Source: Ipomoea triloba (Eukaryota; Streptophyta; Magnoliopsida; Solanales; Convolvulaceae). Taken from it: DNA of 64,000 bases. The notes under the pieces are model-generated. The model did no database searches. It saw nothing but the letters and a program-made list of their open reading frames with translations, and was not told the DNA's origin. Positions within the stretch are counted from its first letter, which is position 1. Every line of letters begins with the position of its first letter. Below, piece after piece: positions 51,988-64,000 of this stretch. A program made the position numbers and the translations under genes. The stretch is taken from assembly GCF_003576645.1 (NCBI RefSeq), contig NC_044923.1:14603864-14667863 (forward strand). Direction: 5' to 3'.

Positions 51988-53114
51988 AAAGTATGTTTAT
52001 ACTGTTTAAAGTGCATAAGTGAGAAAGTAAAGAATGAGACAAAATGAAATCACGGTGTGAAGTTGGAGGATATTCCTTTTTAGCATTCATAATGGAATCA
52101 CAAACATTGGGCCCCAAAATGATTGGTGTTAACCACGTTGAGTAACCTTGTAGAAACATATCCAGGGTTACTAGAGCTAGTGACTAACCTGCGGGCTTGG
52201 AATCCCGACAAGGGGTGTGCACACTAAAGGTCCTAGATCTGCTTCCCCTAGTTGGAATAACTAGGTTGTGGTGAGGTGATGGAAATGAGAAGGAAATGGT
52301 GGTGTTAATTGGAATATCTTTAACTTTATTATGGTAAGCTGGTTATTACTATTTAAATGCTTATATAATTATGACTGTGATGATGAGTATGATTATGGAG
52401 TACCGATGAGAATTGGATTGTAATATGGACTGAAATTTATGATAAGGAGCAAGATTAAGGATGTTAATATGAATGGTGCTAGGAATCGATTGATTCATAA
52501 ATGGTTGACTATGGGTTCGTACCATTATAATAATAGTATTAAGAATGGATATATGTAGTGTTAGTGGAATTTATATAAGTGTATAACTAGGTAGATGGAT
52601 TTCAAGTAAGAGACAGGTGAATGTTGATTCACTAAACACTTTTTGTACAAGTCTTCATTGTTAACTTATTTTCAGGTGAAATCTCATCAAATGGGTATAG
52701 TTACAAAACTCTCTTATGCGTGTTTTCAAACCTTTGTCTACTTTTAAGTGACATTGGATTTCCTTACTTAGCCGTCGCGCTAACTACACTTCAATGTGTT
52801 CTTATCAGTTGCAGATTAGTGTGGACCCCTGTAGCCCAGCGAGCTCTGAACAGAAGAGAAGTACAGGTTGAGGTCTACTCTATCTTAGAATAGATACTCT
52901 GGAAGGAGGACTTCCTTATGTATTAAGTTTGATATTGATGTTGTAGTTTGATGTTGTATTTTGAGGTTGTAAGTTTAGCCTTAACGTTTGGGTATAGGAG
53001 AGATACCTAAGCGTGGCGGTAACACCCAGTTTTCTGCTGGCTAGATGTAAGGTTCCGCGACGCATTATCAGTGATTTTGTAATACAAGTAAGAGTTGAAA
53101 ATTGGGGTGTTACA
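49963..53114 (+). mobile_element. Solo LTR of a Ty3/gypsy element, 3152 bp, 5-bp TSD
   Basis: Starts TGTAATACCCTGTATTTTTC and ends GGGGTGTTACA. Flanked by ATTCA on both sides (49958-49962 and 53115-53119). No primer site or polypurine tract adjoins either end, so the internal region was lost by LTR-LTR recombination. A TATAAA box is at 50441. The length and TGTAATACCC/GGGTGTTACA ends fit Tekay/Del-type chromoviruses. A (TA)n tract is at 51951-51983. Open frames within it (for example at 51195-51474) sit in a ggacgcg/gcgtcca-rich stretch and look non-coding. Confidence 0.9.
50441..50446 (+). promoter_or_regulatory. LTR TATA box
   Basis: TATAAA in the solo LTR; a possible live promoter reading toward 53 kb. 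Confidence 0.5.
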
Positions 53115-53160
53115 ATTCAAGAGTGTGATCTCATAATCCCCTTCCACATTTGTGGACTAA

Positions 53161-53487
53161 GGCCCTCCCCAATAGTGAGAATTGGCACAAAACTTAAGAA
53201 AAGTGAGATGAGTTGGATGAGTGAGAAAGGAGAGAGATAAAAATGGAGGTCACCCTGCAAGGAAGGGGATTTTGCAGAAATTGTGGGTCCCATCTTTACT
53301 TTCTCCATCGCTCGAAGCGCGCGTTGTGCGCTATTTGCGCACCCAGATGGCGCGTAAATACTTTACTTTTTTTATTTTTTATTTTTCAGTTTTATTTTTT
53401 ACTTATCTTTTTTCCCTCCACCTCATTTTCTCTTTCCTAATCACACTCCTCAAAATCTACACCAAAGTTTAACTATTGTGGTTGGCC
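53161..53487. mobile_element. Tourist-type MITE (PIF/Harbinger), TAA TSD
   Basis: TAA at 53158-53160 and 53488-53490. TIRs: GGCCCTCCCCAATAGT on the left and GGCCAACCACAATAGT (complement) on the right. 327 bp, with a gcgcgttgtgcgctatttgc foldback inside. Non-coding. Confidence 0.85.
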
Positions 53488-53490
53488 TAA

Positions 53491-54029
53491 GGCTTCTTAG
53501 ACTTAAGAGTACTTATTAGCAATCAAAAGCCTTAAGAGACATTTTATCAAACACCTAAGCTTCACACATTCCTACTATTCCCAATCATGAAATTCCATAG
53601 GATCTAAGATTGCAAAAGCTATCTCTCAACTCATATCAACAAGCATGATAGAATCAAGATCTCAATCTCCTAAGAGATTAGCCAAATCTACCTAGGATCA
53701 AATCAATTCAACAATTAGCCACACATATTCATGGATTCAAAATCATAAAACCTACTTCAATCTAGAAAAATATGAATTGCAAATAGATCGTGGCCGACGA
53801 CCTCCATGGCAACAGCAACTCCTCTCCTCCAGCGTTTTCCCGTTCGTGAAGAAGCTCCCCCTAGCTCGGAAGATATCTCTTCTTGCGACGGTGGGAATTG
53901 CAGCAGCGGCATGGATGGACTTCTCTGTTCCTCGGCGATGGTGATGTTCTCCTCTCGGCCTCTGGCGAGTGTGGTGACGGCATGGACGAGTTGGCAGCAA
54001 CATTTCTCCCTTCTATTTAGGCAAGTGTA
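53491..54029. other. Unassigned DNA with a GC-rich open segment
   Basis: AT-rich, then GC-richer at 53790-54000 (frame MATATPLLQRFPVREEAPPS). No domain recognised. Possibly the U3 start of the following LTR. Confidence 0.35.
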
Positions 54030-56417
54030 ATACAGTAGGTAAGGCTTGTTATTTAGAATCCATATTTGTTGTTATAGTAATTAGATTATTAGTTTAGTAT
54101 GGTTAGGCATTAATCCTTGTTAATGATCCTTAATTTTGATTATAGGTTCATGGTTTATAGAGGCAACCTTTGCCTAATGATTATCTTAGTTTAATTAGTG
54201 ATTAGGCTAGTTATTAGTCATTATGAAATGATAATCATATTATTGTGTTTAATCATAGCTTAGGTAATAGTGACCCTTATTAATGCCTAAGATTGATCTT
54301 GGTCCAATTAGTGATTGTTATGGACTCCGAGTAAGGACTTTGTTGGGCCAAATAGGGATCTTGATATTTTTATCGTTATGGCAGCCAATAGTGATGGTAT
54401 TAGGTTGAATTAATTCTCAGGTTCATAATTGTGGACTTGCTTTGAGTCAAGCTTAGGATTAGTGATTGCTTTTGGATTGTTAAAGCTTCAAGAGGTAATC
54501 TTCCATGTTACACTAAAACCTACTTTCACTCTTGAATATATGAATATTATTTGGTGTTGTGGAATCCTGTGGAATTTGGGTTTAGCCTTTGATTTGTTGG
54601 ATTGTTGAACCTATATTGTGGATCTATGGACTTGTGTTCATTATCATTTCATTTTGATGTATATGAGTATTTATTATTAGGGATTCCATGTAATATTTGG
54701 CCTCTGAGATGTGTAATCTGTGTAGTCTGATCATATTCTGTATACTGGATTGAATTACCGTGTATTCTGTTCTGGTCTGGGAGTGGTGTATTGGGATTGC
54801 ACTTGTGGTGCGTTCGGGCGGTATAATATGTCCCGCCTGGGTGATCTGCAAGTGTACTGGTGGTCTGGGTTAACAGAAGAAGGGACTCCACTGGGTGGCC
54901 CCGTACCTTCTCGCAGAAGGGAACGGCGGATCACGGTGTTCAGCCGATGTATTCCGTTAGCGAGGGCGGTAGGTTGTAGCGGTCTAGTGTGTTCCGCCAC
55001 TATGTTCCTTCAGTTCATTCTGGTTCTGTTCCAGTGATGGTTGATGGTTCGTTGACTTTGTTGTGTCACCTGTGATTCTGGAATATGTCCTGAGCATGTT
55101 GTTGAGTATCCTTCCGTGATTGTTGAGTAATTATTCATTATCATTGGTCATTTATCTTAGACTATTGAGCTAGTATGGTTGATTGATTCTTGGTTGTTGT
55201 TCTGAGCATGCCTTGTGTCTATGTTTTGAATATGAGTTGATGAGTTGAGACCTTGAGTCCTTACGAGTATTTCTTTGGCTTCTTGAGTCTTGGATACCCT
55301 TTGGGGAGTAGTTGATTGAGTTGTGGCTTTACTTGTGGGTGATATTATGAGAGGAATCGTGTGGGCTTCGTGCCTTCGTGCCTCTGTGGTAATGAGCTTT
55401 GTGCCTCTGTGGTTGGGCTTTGTGCCTCTGTGGTAATGGGCATTATATGCCTCTGTGGTCGGACTTTGTGCCTCGTGCCTCTGTGGTAATGGGCTATGCC
55501 TCTGTGGTCGGGCTTTGTGCCTCTGTGGTAATGGGCTTCGTGCCTTGTGCCTCTGTGGTAATGGGCATTATATGCCTCTGTGGTTGGGCGTTGTGCCTCT
55601 GTGGTAATGGGTTTTTATGCCTCTGTGGTTGGGCTTTATGCCTCTCTGGTGAGACATTATTATTATGGTTTGGTATTATGGTGTGGTGTAATGGTTTGGT
55701 ATTATGGTTTGGTGGTTGTGGTTTTGATCTTATCCTTTGTATCTTGGTTTGGGGTCACTCTAAGGGAGTGATGTGAGATTGTGTTGGGTTGGTTTCACTT
55801 GTGGTTATTCTATTGAACTTATGCTTTGATTGAGTCTTATTATAGAACTGTGATATTATGGATTCGTTCCTTGGTATTGGATTCACTTGGAAGTGTCCTT
55901 GGTTTTTGATTCATTTAGCATGTTGTTGTTGAGTCATCTGGCTTTAAATAAAGAACAGTCTCGTTGGTGCATATATTCTATATGCGTGTGTAAACCTATT
56001 TACAACCTATGTTATACTATGTATTTCTCACGAGTGTGAGTGGTTGATTACTTAGCATTCCTTTGCTAATATTTTCTAACTGTTTTCCAGGTATGGAGTA
56101 GATTGAGCCGTGAGATCGCTAGCCTTAGATCTACTTCGCCTTATGAGTAGCTTAGTGATATATTGGGTTTGTTTAGACATTTTCAGGACTGCGCGCCTTA
56201 GACTCTGATTATGTATTGACTCATACAGCTATGTTTACTTTTGATGGATTAGTTGTGGATTTTGGCCTTAGCATCTAGGTGCAGACTTACCTAGATGTGG
56301 TATGACACCCTTTGAGTACTAGTATTGCTTCTGCTTTATTCTGTCTTTGTTCTGAGATTTGCTAGCTTTCATATTAAGTATTTGCCTATCTCAACGTGAA
56401 AATTTAGGGGTGTCACA
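54030..56417 (+). mobile_element. Ty3/gypsy-type LTR A, 5' end unclear
   Basis: Ends ttaggggtgtcaca at 56417. The last 1.2 kb matches, in inverse orientation, LTR B at 57810-58862 (shared aaataaagaacag, tatactatgtatttc, gttttccaggtatgg, gattatgtattgact). Non-coding. Contains the 55375-55655 minisatellite. Confidence 0.65.
55375..55655. repeat. Minisatellite of tgcctctgtggt words
   Basis: About 14 copies of gtgcctctgtggt alternating with aatgggc or tgggcttt, period 18-38 bp. A decayed version is in LTR B (cacagaggcaaaagccc). Confidence 0.85.
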
Positions 56418-56497
56418 CCATCCAAGGGAGACAAGCAATCTGCATACTCTCTTCTCCTTGCTGAAAACATTTGCAATAAACTTGGGGTGAAGGTATC
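56418..56497 (+). pseudogene. Unrecognised exon-like piece
   Basis: Open frame [20 protein letters not shown] then KLGVK, meeting a donor-like AAG/GTATCT near 56490. It lies directly after the LTR end. Family unknown; possibly a fragment of an interrupted gene. Confidence 0.3.
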
Positions 56498-56869
56498 TAC
56501 AATAAGCTGTTATCATTTTACCTTTCAGAGTTCCACTTTTTATTTAAAAAAAATTAAAAAAAATCTATGCTACTTTTTCAAAACCTCCTCTCAATCTTTT
56601 GCTAGAAAAGAGGTTAGGGTAACAGAAGATATGGAATTTTATGTAATTTTTCTTGTGTATTTGGTGGCAATTGGGACATAATCTTGTTTGTAAATAATAA
56701 AGAGATGTTAGTGACCTACATAGCTATTGGATTACTTCCAGTTGCTAGGTAATTTTTCTTGGAACAAATGGTTGCGACCATGTGATAATTGTGTCCATGT
56801 GATACTTCGCTGCAACTTTTAGAACCCTAGCAATCTGACACTAGTTGCTCTTTGTGAACAGAAGCAGAA

Positions 56870-57056
56870 ATGGCAAAGTCAAAGAACCACACATCTCACA
56901 ACCAGTCCTACAAGGCCACAAAAATGGCATCAATAGTGGAGTGGCTACTGAAAGCACTGCCATACCTCCACCAAAGGGATGGATCCCAAGTTCTTGAGGA
57001 ACCAGAGGTTTGCCAGAAAGCACAACAAGAGTGGAGAGGGCTCCGCTGAGGAGTAG
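56870..57056 (+). pseudogene. RPL29: Ribosomal protein eL29 (RPL29) pseudogene
   Basis: From ATG 56870 the frame gives MAKSKNHTSHNQSYKA, then a one-base loss (GCC ACAAA for GCC CACAAA). Another frame continues HKNGI, a scrambled 25-bp stretch, then [20 protein letters not shown] and [11 protein letters not shown] with a TAG at 57054. This is the whole of the 61-residue basic protein of the cytosolic 60S subunit, in one uninterrupted piece of 187 bp against the expected 186. The frameshift and scrambled middle abolish function. No poly(A) or TSD is visible, so origin by retroposition is not shown. Confidence 0.85.
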
Positions 57057-57164
57057 ATAACACTGTAGTTTCCAAGAATAGCATAATGTTATATGAGATT
57101 GTGTCTTAGAATTATTAGATAAGGAATGCTAGCAAATTGTTATACACCACTTTTTGAACTAAGT

Positions 57165-57303
57165 TTTCAATGTCGTTTGTGTTATCGTTATTTATAACCG
57201 ACGTTGTATAGTTACTTTATAACATCGCCTACAACAACGTCGGTTAAAAACCAACGTTGTAGGGTCCAAATAATCGACGTTAAAAGTGTTTTTTGTACTA
57301 GTG
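57165..57303. mobile_element. CACTA (EnSpm) terminal fragment
   Basis: The right end reads, as complement, CACTAGTACAAAAAACACTT. Subterminal repeats acaacgtcggtta, accaacgttgtag and accgacgttgta in both orientations are typical of CACTA ends. The other end was not found. Confidence 0.75.
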
Positions 57304-57809
57304 TGGCATGCTCATCTGATGCGGCCCAACATAACGAAGATCCATTAACTGTATCAATTGGGCTAATCACAAGGCCCAAGTCCAAACAATTAAGGAAACT
57401 CTTCATTGGTTATGTTCAAAGATGGTGGAAACCCAAGTCAAGCCCAATTGCAAAAGATGAAGAAGAACTCAAGGCTTTTTATAATTGTTTAAGTGCTGAT
57501 TTTGGGAATTAAATTAGGCCCAAATCAGCCCCATTATTTTTTATCATCATTATTTTAAATTGTTTGGCATGAAAGAGAAAACACTAGTTTGTATTTAGAA
57601 ATGATTCCTTAAATCCCTTTCTAAATAGGACTATATTTACTTGCTTTCTAGATTAGGTTTAGGACTCTTTTTTCCATTGTATTTAAGGATTATAATGATG
57701 TCCCTATACCTATAAATAGGGCACAATCATATCAGTCTAAAGATGCTTTCATTCAATAAAATTCTTAAGTTTTTCTTTACACTTGTGTAAGAAACCTTAT
57801 GGCTAATTG
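57304..57809 (+). mobile_element. Probable retroelement fragment (pol C-terminus plus LTR-like DNA)
   Basis: Frame LITRPKSKQLRKLFIGYVQR then an acidic tail, with stop at 57512. The TR.K.K.L start resembles the end of some gypsy polyproteins. Followed by LTR-like DNA with tataaataggg (57711) and aataaa (57757). Confidence 0.4.
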
Positions 57810-58862
57810 TGTGACACCCCCAACTTTTTCATGCTAAGATAGGCATAACTTAAATACAAAAGCTATAAATCTCAGAAACTAACCATAAAACATAGCAGAA
57901 GCATTTAAAACTTAATGGGTGTCATGTCACCTCTAGGTTAAACCAATCCTAGATGCTCAGGCTAAAATCCATAAACATCAATCCAAATCATAAAGACAAA
58001 GGTAATAGTCAATACATAATCCATCACTAAGGCTCACAGGCCCAAAAGTCTAAAACAAGAACTAGTCTAAGCATAGCAAATAGAAGACTATCTCTATCGC
58101 GCTCTCAGCTCAGACTACGCCATACCTGGAAAACAGTTTAGGAAAACCATTAGCAAAAGAATGCTAAGCAACCAACCATTCACACTCGTGAGGAAATACA
58201 TAGTATAATAAGGTTTGTAAATAGATTTACACACACGTATAGAATATACGCACCAACAAACTGTTCTTTATTTAAATCAGAAGACTCAACAACAATAAGC
58301 TGAATAAGTCACAAACCAAGACTCTTCCAAATGAAACCAATATCCAAACGAATATACAAGACAACAAGTCTATAAACAAGACACCAACTAAATCATAATT
58401 CCAACAGAATAATCACAAAGGAACCAACCCAAACCGCAATACCAAGGAACAACAAGATACCAACTGAGATACAAACTCAACCAAATAACCGCAAAGAAAC
58501 CAATTAAACCACTATACTAAAGATAAGCATCAAACCACAACCTCCAACCCACAATACCAACCACTAAACCAACCCACCATATCAATATCACAACACAGAG
58601 GCAATAACCCGACTACAGAAGCATACGAGCCTAATCACAAAAGAAAATGATGCGCAATATCACAGAGGCAAAAGCCCAACACAGAGGCAAATGATGTCCA
58701 TACAATTCCTCTCATAATACCATCCACAAATACACCATAATCCCACCAACTAATTCCCAAGGTTATCAAAGACTCAACAAGATAAGAAATACTCATAAGG
58801 ATTCAAGGTCTCCACATACCAAACTCATATTCATTCCCACAAGAATCACCCACCAACAGTGT
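57810..58862 (-). mobile_element. Ty3/gypsy-type LTR B, interrupted by LTR C
   Basis: The minus strand ends ...ttgggggtgtcaca at 57810. Homologous to LTR A in inverse orientation. Cut at 58862/58863 by the next element. The minus-strand ORF 58803-59009 spans this junction and is not a gene. Confidence 0.7.
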
Positions 58863-59787
58863 TGTAACACCCCCAAATTCTAAAGCCATAAATAAATCAA
58901 AATAAAAGATTTTCTTACTAAAAGACTGAATATAAATGCAGAAGCGAAACCAAAACTTAAACAAAGGGGTGTTATGCCACGCTTGGGCTACAACTAAGCT
59001 CAAACGCACAAGCTATAAGATGCTATCTAAATTTAACAATTAATCCATCGTCAATACCCAACATCTATCAATATCCATACTTTCCAAAATAGTATACGTT
59101 CTCCAATTTAAAATATAGTAGTATGCAAAGTTGTATTTCTCTAGATTATGCCTTTCCTCCAAAATCAATAATCCTTCAAAAGTAAATATAACTCATATCC
59201 TCCAATAAAATTATAGTTTCACTAATTTCAATAAGCTCTGATTTTCAAACATAATTTCTCAAGGTAGGAGTTCTCACCGAACTCTATAACAATATTCAAG
59301 AATATATATATAGACATAACACCAACACATATGATTTCCAATACTCAACCATTCCCAAAAATAATAGTTTCTTTAGTACATATAACTCTTTAAATATCAT
59401 ATAATAGTATATTAAACCTAAATATTTTTGATTGGGTTAAAGTAGCTTGATTGTAAGGAACCCAAATTATTAAGCATTAAGTGCATGGTTCAAGTCTTAC
59501 TCTAAACACAAGAAATCATTTATTATGTAAAACATATATTAAAAACTAACAATCAACTGTTGGCAAGGGGAGTCGATCCCATGCCCTTAAAAACGCAAAG
59601 CAACAACACAACCAACACAACACTCTGCTTAACAGTAATAAATTTGGGCAATTTTATTATATTCCCATCCTTCCAGCTCGTTACCCAGCCAAACACCCAC
59701 TCTGAAAATTCCAGCAGCCAATCTTCTTTAATCACAGTAGCATTTCCAGATTATCACACTCAAACAACATTTTTATAACCCAAAATC
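58215..59787. repeat. 1.57-kb exact duplication, first copy
   Basis: Repeated at 59789-61360 (offset 1573 in the open frames at 58803/60376 and 59553/61126). The join is a single N at 59788. Spans the LTR B/LTR C junction, so an element-mediated duplication is unlikely. Confidence 0.85.
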
Positions 59788-62169
59788 NTGTAAATAGATT
59801 TACACACACGTATAGAATATACGCACCAACAAACTGTTCTTTATTTAAATCAGAAGACTCAACAACAATAAGCTGAATAAGTCACAAACCAAGACTCTTC
59901 CAAATGAAACCAATATCCAAACGAATATACAAGACAACAAGTCTATAAACAAGACACCAACTAAATCATAATTCCAACAGAATAATCACAAAGGAACCAA
60001 CCCAAACCGCAATACCAAGGAACAACAAGATACCAACTGAGATACAAACTCAACCAAATAACCGCAAAGAAACCAATTAAACCACTATACTAAAGATAAG
60101 CATCAAACCACAACCTCCAACCCACAATACCAACCACTAAACCAACCCACCATATCAATATCACAACACAGAGGCAATAACCCGACTACAGAAGCATACG
60201 AGCCTAATCACAAAAGAAAATGATGCGCAATATCACAGAGGCAAAAGCCCAACACAGAGGCAAATGATGTCCATACAATTCCTCTCATAATACCATCCAC
60301 AAATACACCATAATCCCACCAACTAATTCCCAAGGTTATCAAAGACTCAACAAGATAAGAAATACTCATAAGGATTCAAGGTCTCCACATACCAAACTCA
60401 TATTCATTCCCACAAGAATCACCCACCAACAGTGTTGTAACACCCCCAAATTCTAAAGCCATAAATAAATCAAAATAAAAGATTTTCTTACTAAAAGACT
60501 GAATATAAATGCAGAAGCGAAACCAAAACTTAAACAAAGGGGTGTTATGCCACGCTTGGGCTACAACTAAGCTCAAACGCACAAGCTATAAGATGCTATC
60601 TAAATTTAACAATTAATCCATCGTCAATACCCAACATCTATCAATATCCATACTTTCCAAAATAGTATACGTTCTCCAATTTAAAATATAGTAGTATGCA
60701 AAGTTGTATTTCTCTAGATTATGCCTTTCCTCCAAAATCAATAATCCTTCAAAAGTAAATATAACTCATATCCTCCAATAAAATTATAGTTTCACTAATT
60801 TCAATAAGCTCTGATTTTCAAACATAATTTCTCAAGGTAGGAGTTCTCACCGAACTCTATAACAATATTCAAGAATATATATATAGACATAACACCAACA
60901 CATATGATTTCCAATACTCAACCATTCCCAAAAATAATAGTTTCTTTAGTACATATAACTCTTTAAATATCATATAATAGTATATTAAACCTAAATATTT
61001 TTGATTGGGTTAAAGTAGCTTGATTGTAAGGAACCCAAATTATTAAGCATTAAGTGCATGGTTCAAGTCTTACTCTAAACACAAGAAATCATTTATTATG
61101 TAAAACATATATTAAAAACTAACAATCAACTGTTGGCAAGGGGAGTCGATCCCATGCCCTTAAAAACGCAAAGCAACAACACAACCAACACAACACTCTG
61201 CTTAACAGTAATAAATTTGGGCAATTTTATTATATTCCCATCCTTCCAGCTCGTTACCCAGCCAAACACCCACTCTGAAAATTCCAGCAGCCAATCTTCT
61301 TTAATCACAGTAGCATTTCCAGATTATCACACTCAAACAACATTTTTATAACCCAAAATCNTCAAACAACATTTTTATAACCCAAAATCATACATATATC
61401 TATATACAAAAGATTTATGAATCAAATAAACTTTTAAACAAGATTTTAGACCAAAGATTTGTACCCAAGAATACACATTTCAAGTTATAGAAAATGGGCA
61501 AAATAGATTTGGGCATCCATAGAACCTTACCTCAAATGCTATCATCCTCTAGCAAAATCTCCTCCTAATCCTTAGGCTTAATCACAAGCTTCCCCTTCAC
61601 CTTAAGTCTAAGCAAAACCCCACACAACCATAAATATCATTTTTCAATACATACACAAAACAAGAACAAGGTAAAAATAGAGGATGTGAGAGATGAAGAA
61701 GGAATAATGGAGAAGAAGATGAAATCTTACCACTTAGGGTTTCTTGGGGATGAACTCACGTGAGTGAGAGAGGAGAGGGGAGGAAATGAAGGGAAAATGG
61801 GGATATTTATAGAGAGGAGAAGGAAGTGGGTTAAGTGAGTCTAGAGAATTCCAACTCCTCATAATTGGGATGGGCTAAAAATTGGGCTTAGGAATATTTG
61901 GGCTCAAGCAAAGTCATTGGACTTGGGAAGAATAATTTATTTGGGCTTAGAAAGTTTGATAGTTATAAAAATGATATTGCTCCTCTCAGATAGATTTTGG
62001 ATAGAAAATTTTTGGATCATAAAATAGTTTATTTAAAGCCTTAAACAAAATAATTTATTTTAATAGCATTTAAGCTAAAAATATTTATGGTTGTAAAATA
62101 AATTTTATTTTTGAAAGTATTTGTATTAAATAATATCGCTTATTTGGAATAATTTTACAGGGTATTACA
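58863..62169 (-). mobile_element. 3' LTR (C) of a minus-strand Ty3/gypsy element
   Basis: Minus strand: starts TGTAATACCCTGTAAAATTA at 62169 and ends GGGGGTGTTACA at 58863. Directly upstream on that strand is a purine tract (aagggtggtagag, 62170-62182) preceded by cttcggggacgaaacttctt, the usual end of a chromovirus internal region. With the N-bounded duplication removed the LTR is about 1.7 kb. Inserted in LTR B; the 5-bp TSD partner of agtgt (58858-58862) should lie beyond the window. Confidence 0.75.
59789..61360. repeat. 1.57-kb exact duplication, second copy (probably redundant contig)
   Basis: Bounded by Ns at 59788 and 61361. The 28 bases left of the N at 61361 (tcaaacaacatttttataac and on) are repeated immediately right of it. 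Same signature as the block at 896-2401. Confidence 0.85.
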
Positions 62170-64000
62170 CTCTACCACCCTTAAAAGAAGTTTCGTCCCC
62201 GAAGCTAAAACCATTTTGAGAATAGAAAGTCAAACTGAAACGAGAATAAGTAGAGGAAAACATTAAAGAGAGTATGTTTGATTTTAAATAGTTTGACCTC
62301 ACGGAGGATTTAGAATGAGAGATTTAAGAGTTTAGAGTTAACTGCAAAGACAACACATGTCAAGGATATAATCAAGGTTATCAAGGCCACAACTTAGGAA
62401 ATAAGGTTGTCAATTTGCACATAATCATTTCGAGGAAAAATAAAAACAAGGTTCGAAAAGACAGCAACGATTTTCTCAACAATAGGGTATTTGGGTCTTC
62501 AAGGAAAAGAGAGAAATCCGGCTTCAAGAGGAACAAGGAATCCCCACTTCGAGTAGTCTCTTTGACTTGACGATTCGGTCACAACACTTCGACCAATTGA
62601 CGGTTTTCTTCCTTCTCGGTCTTTCTTCGTAACTTAAAGTCTCATTCGTCTTCATTATTTCAGAAGGAATCACACGTGACGAATCACAAATATCCTTCTT
62701 CAATACACTCTAAATTTTCGTCTAATTTAGGTAGCAAAGGCAACCTAGAAGCCACTTTTCCATCATTCTCCATTCAATCATTGACACCGTCATTATATGA
62801 ATTTAGTGACCTTATAGAACAAATTTAGTTACTTACTATACCTTAAAACATCGAGGCCTTAATACCAATGCATCACTTATACCTCCTTTAACACAGAGAA
62901 ATTCTGTTCTTCTGATCATACCATACCTTATTAGGAATCCTTTGAATACTCGACTGGTAAACATTCTTGTAAGAAGATCCGATCAACTCTTAGTGTTCAT
63001 CCTATGATCCATACAAGTCTATAGCACAAATTCTCAATTCGTCGTCTCAGATTTTTTTTTTTTAATGATTCTTCTTGTCGATCATCCGTAGTTAGTGAAA
63101 CGCACTACTCAACTTCAATCTTTTGTCTAGTGCGGTCAATTGTACTTTCCAAAAGCGCGATATGAGCTAAAACTTCTCCTACAATCAACCTCTTGAAGCG
63201 TTCCATGGCATTTTGCTTTATGTTTCACTTATGTCCTTGTTAATTGCTTAGTAGATTAGATCTCGTTCACGATTAACCATCATGCGATCTCATAAATCAA
63301 ACAACTATAATCCAACTTTATTTTCACTTGTCTTAGTTAATGGCAAGTTTTCTACGAATATCCATTGATACACCATCCCACTCTAGGAAAATCCAATGGT
63401 TGAGCTAGTCCTTAGGTCCACTCCTGTTAGTCTTATTTCTTGACAATCCAATCTTCCAATTGCAAGCTCAACTACTTCTTGTTCCATTCTCACCACCAAG
63501 ATTCCTTCCTTAAGTCGTTATACAAGTTATAACTTTCAAGGTGTACCGAATATATAATGTCCTTCCTCCATAATTCACTTCTTTGATCTTCCTATGCTCA
63601 TAGTTACACATGACGTTCTTATAATGCTTCTTCTCATCATCATGCTTCTCAAAAGATCCAAAGTTACCACTCATCGTCTTAAACTTCATTCCCTCCGAGT
63701 TCACAACTTCTGACTTGTCCATTATTTGTCTCTCCAAAGGTCGATAAAACTACCTTCAGGTTGTATGTTTCGACCTTACGTTCCAACTCTTTATATTCCA
63801 ACTTTCCAAATTTAACTTTCAGTCTTTAAGCTTAACTTTTACAATTCCTTTCACCATCGATCCCGAAATGTCCACTAGGCGGGATTTGACTCATTCTTAG
63901 TGAGTCGGCATCTACACTTGTCTTCCTTTCATGATCAAAAATTTTCATATCTTAAATTTTTTTTTTCAGGCTCTAATCAACTTCTTTGTCTCGTCCAAAC
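62170..64000 (-). mobile_element. Internal region of gypsy element C (continues off the right edge)
   Basis: Expected by position to encode the integrase C-terminus, but no long open frame remains. The 75-aa frame at 63510-63737 is not recognised. Either heavily decayed or a non-autonomous derivative. Confidence 0.5.

Noticed and set aside
53806..54030. 74-aa ORF MATATPLLQRF...
   Set aside because: No domain, overlaps an equally open antisense frame, typical of GC-rich patches.
58803..59009. 68-aa minus-strand ORF and its copy at 60376
   Set aside because: Spans the junction of two LTRs and is duplicated only by the assembly artefact.

Overview
The window is plant nuclear DNA, most likely from a eudicot. 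It is AT-rich, has spliced genes with canonical introns, and carries SIRE-like Ty1/copia elements, long Ty3/gypsy LTRs, tRNA-derived SINEs, hAT, Mutator, Stowaway and Tourist elements. I cannot name the species. Two host genes look intact. The rest is a deep pile of nested mobile elements and gene fragments.

Layout. 1-8.7 kb: a Helitron-type helicase relic; a retroposed mRNA with poly(A) and a 16-bp target-site duplication; a 1.5-kb duplication bounded by single Ns (probably an assembly fault); a minus-strand block resembling an endogenous pararetrovirus leader; a very small LTR element of the SMART/TRIM type; a truncated Stowaway MITE; and a copia gag scrap. 8.7-12.9 kb: an 18-copy, 81-bp tandem array, then hAT-like material. 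12.96-16.67 kb (+): a nine-exon RluA-family RNA pseudouridine synthase, 476 aa, with a probable mitochondrial presequence. 17-23.9 kb: MITEs and Mutator-like elements, including a Pack-MULE-like element (long TIRs, 9-bp TSD) that carries a glycine-rich RNA-binding protein fragment; several of these lie inside one outer element. 23.9-35.4 kb: two SIRE-type copia elements, the second with LTR, primer site, gag, broken pol and extra 3' ORFs. 35.4-40.2 kb: a truncated gypsy LTR, minisatellite, MULE MITE and SINEs.

40.3-45.7 kb (-): a six-exon gene for a 1143-aa Ser/Pro-rich plant protein with a CxxC...CxxC motif and a C-terminal CaaX box. A hAT MITE and a TA-microsatellite MITE sit in its introns, and a strong G-quadruplex candidate lies upstream. 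47.9-49.6 kb: hAT transposase relic, trinucleotide repeat and LTR remnant. 49.96-53.11 kb: a 3152-bp solo LTR with a perfect 5-bp TSD. 53.16-53.49 kb: Tourist MITE. 54-64 kb: gypsy LTRs in both orientations, an RPL29 pseudogene, a CACTA end, and a second N-bounded duplication.

The two intact genes have no evident functional link: one modifies organellar RNA, the other is probably a cytoskeleton- or membrane-associated scaffold. Gene models below were built by hand from splice sites and reading-frame continuity and close exactly in phase. Family names come from recognising motifs, not from a database search.
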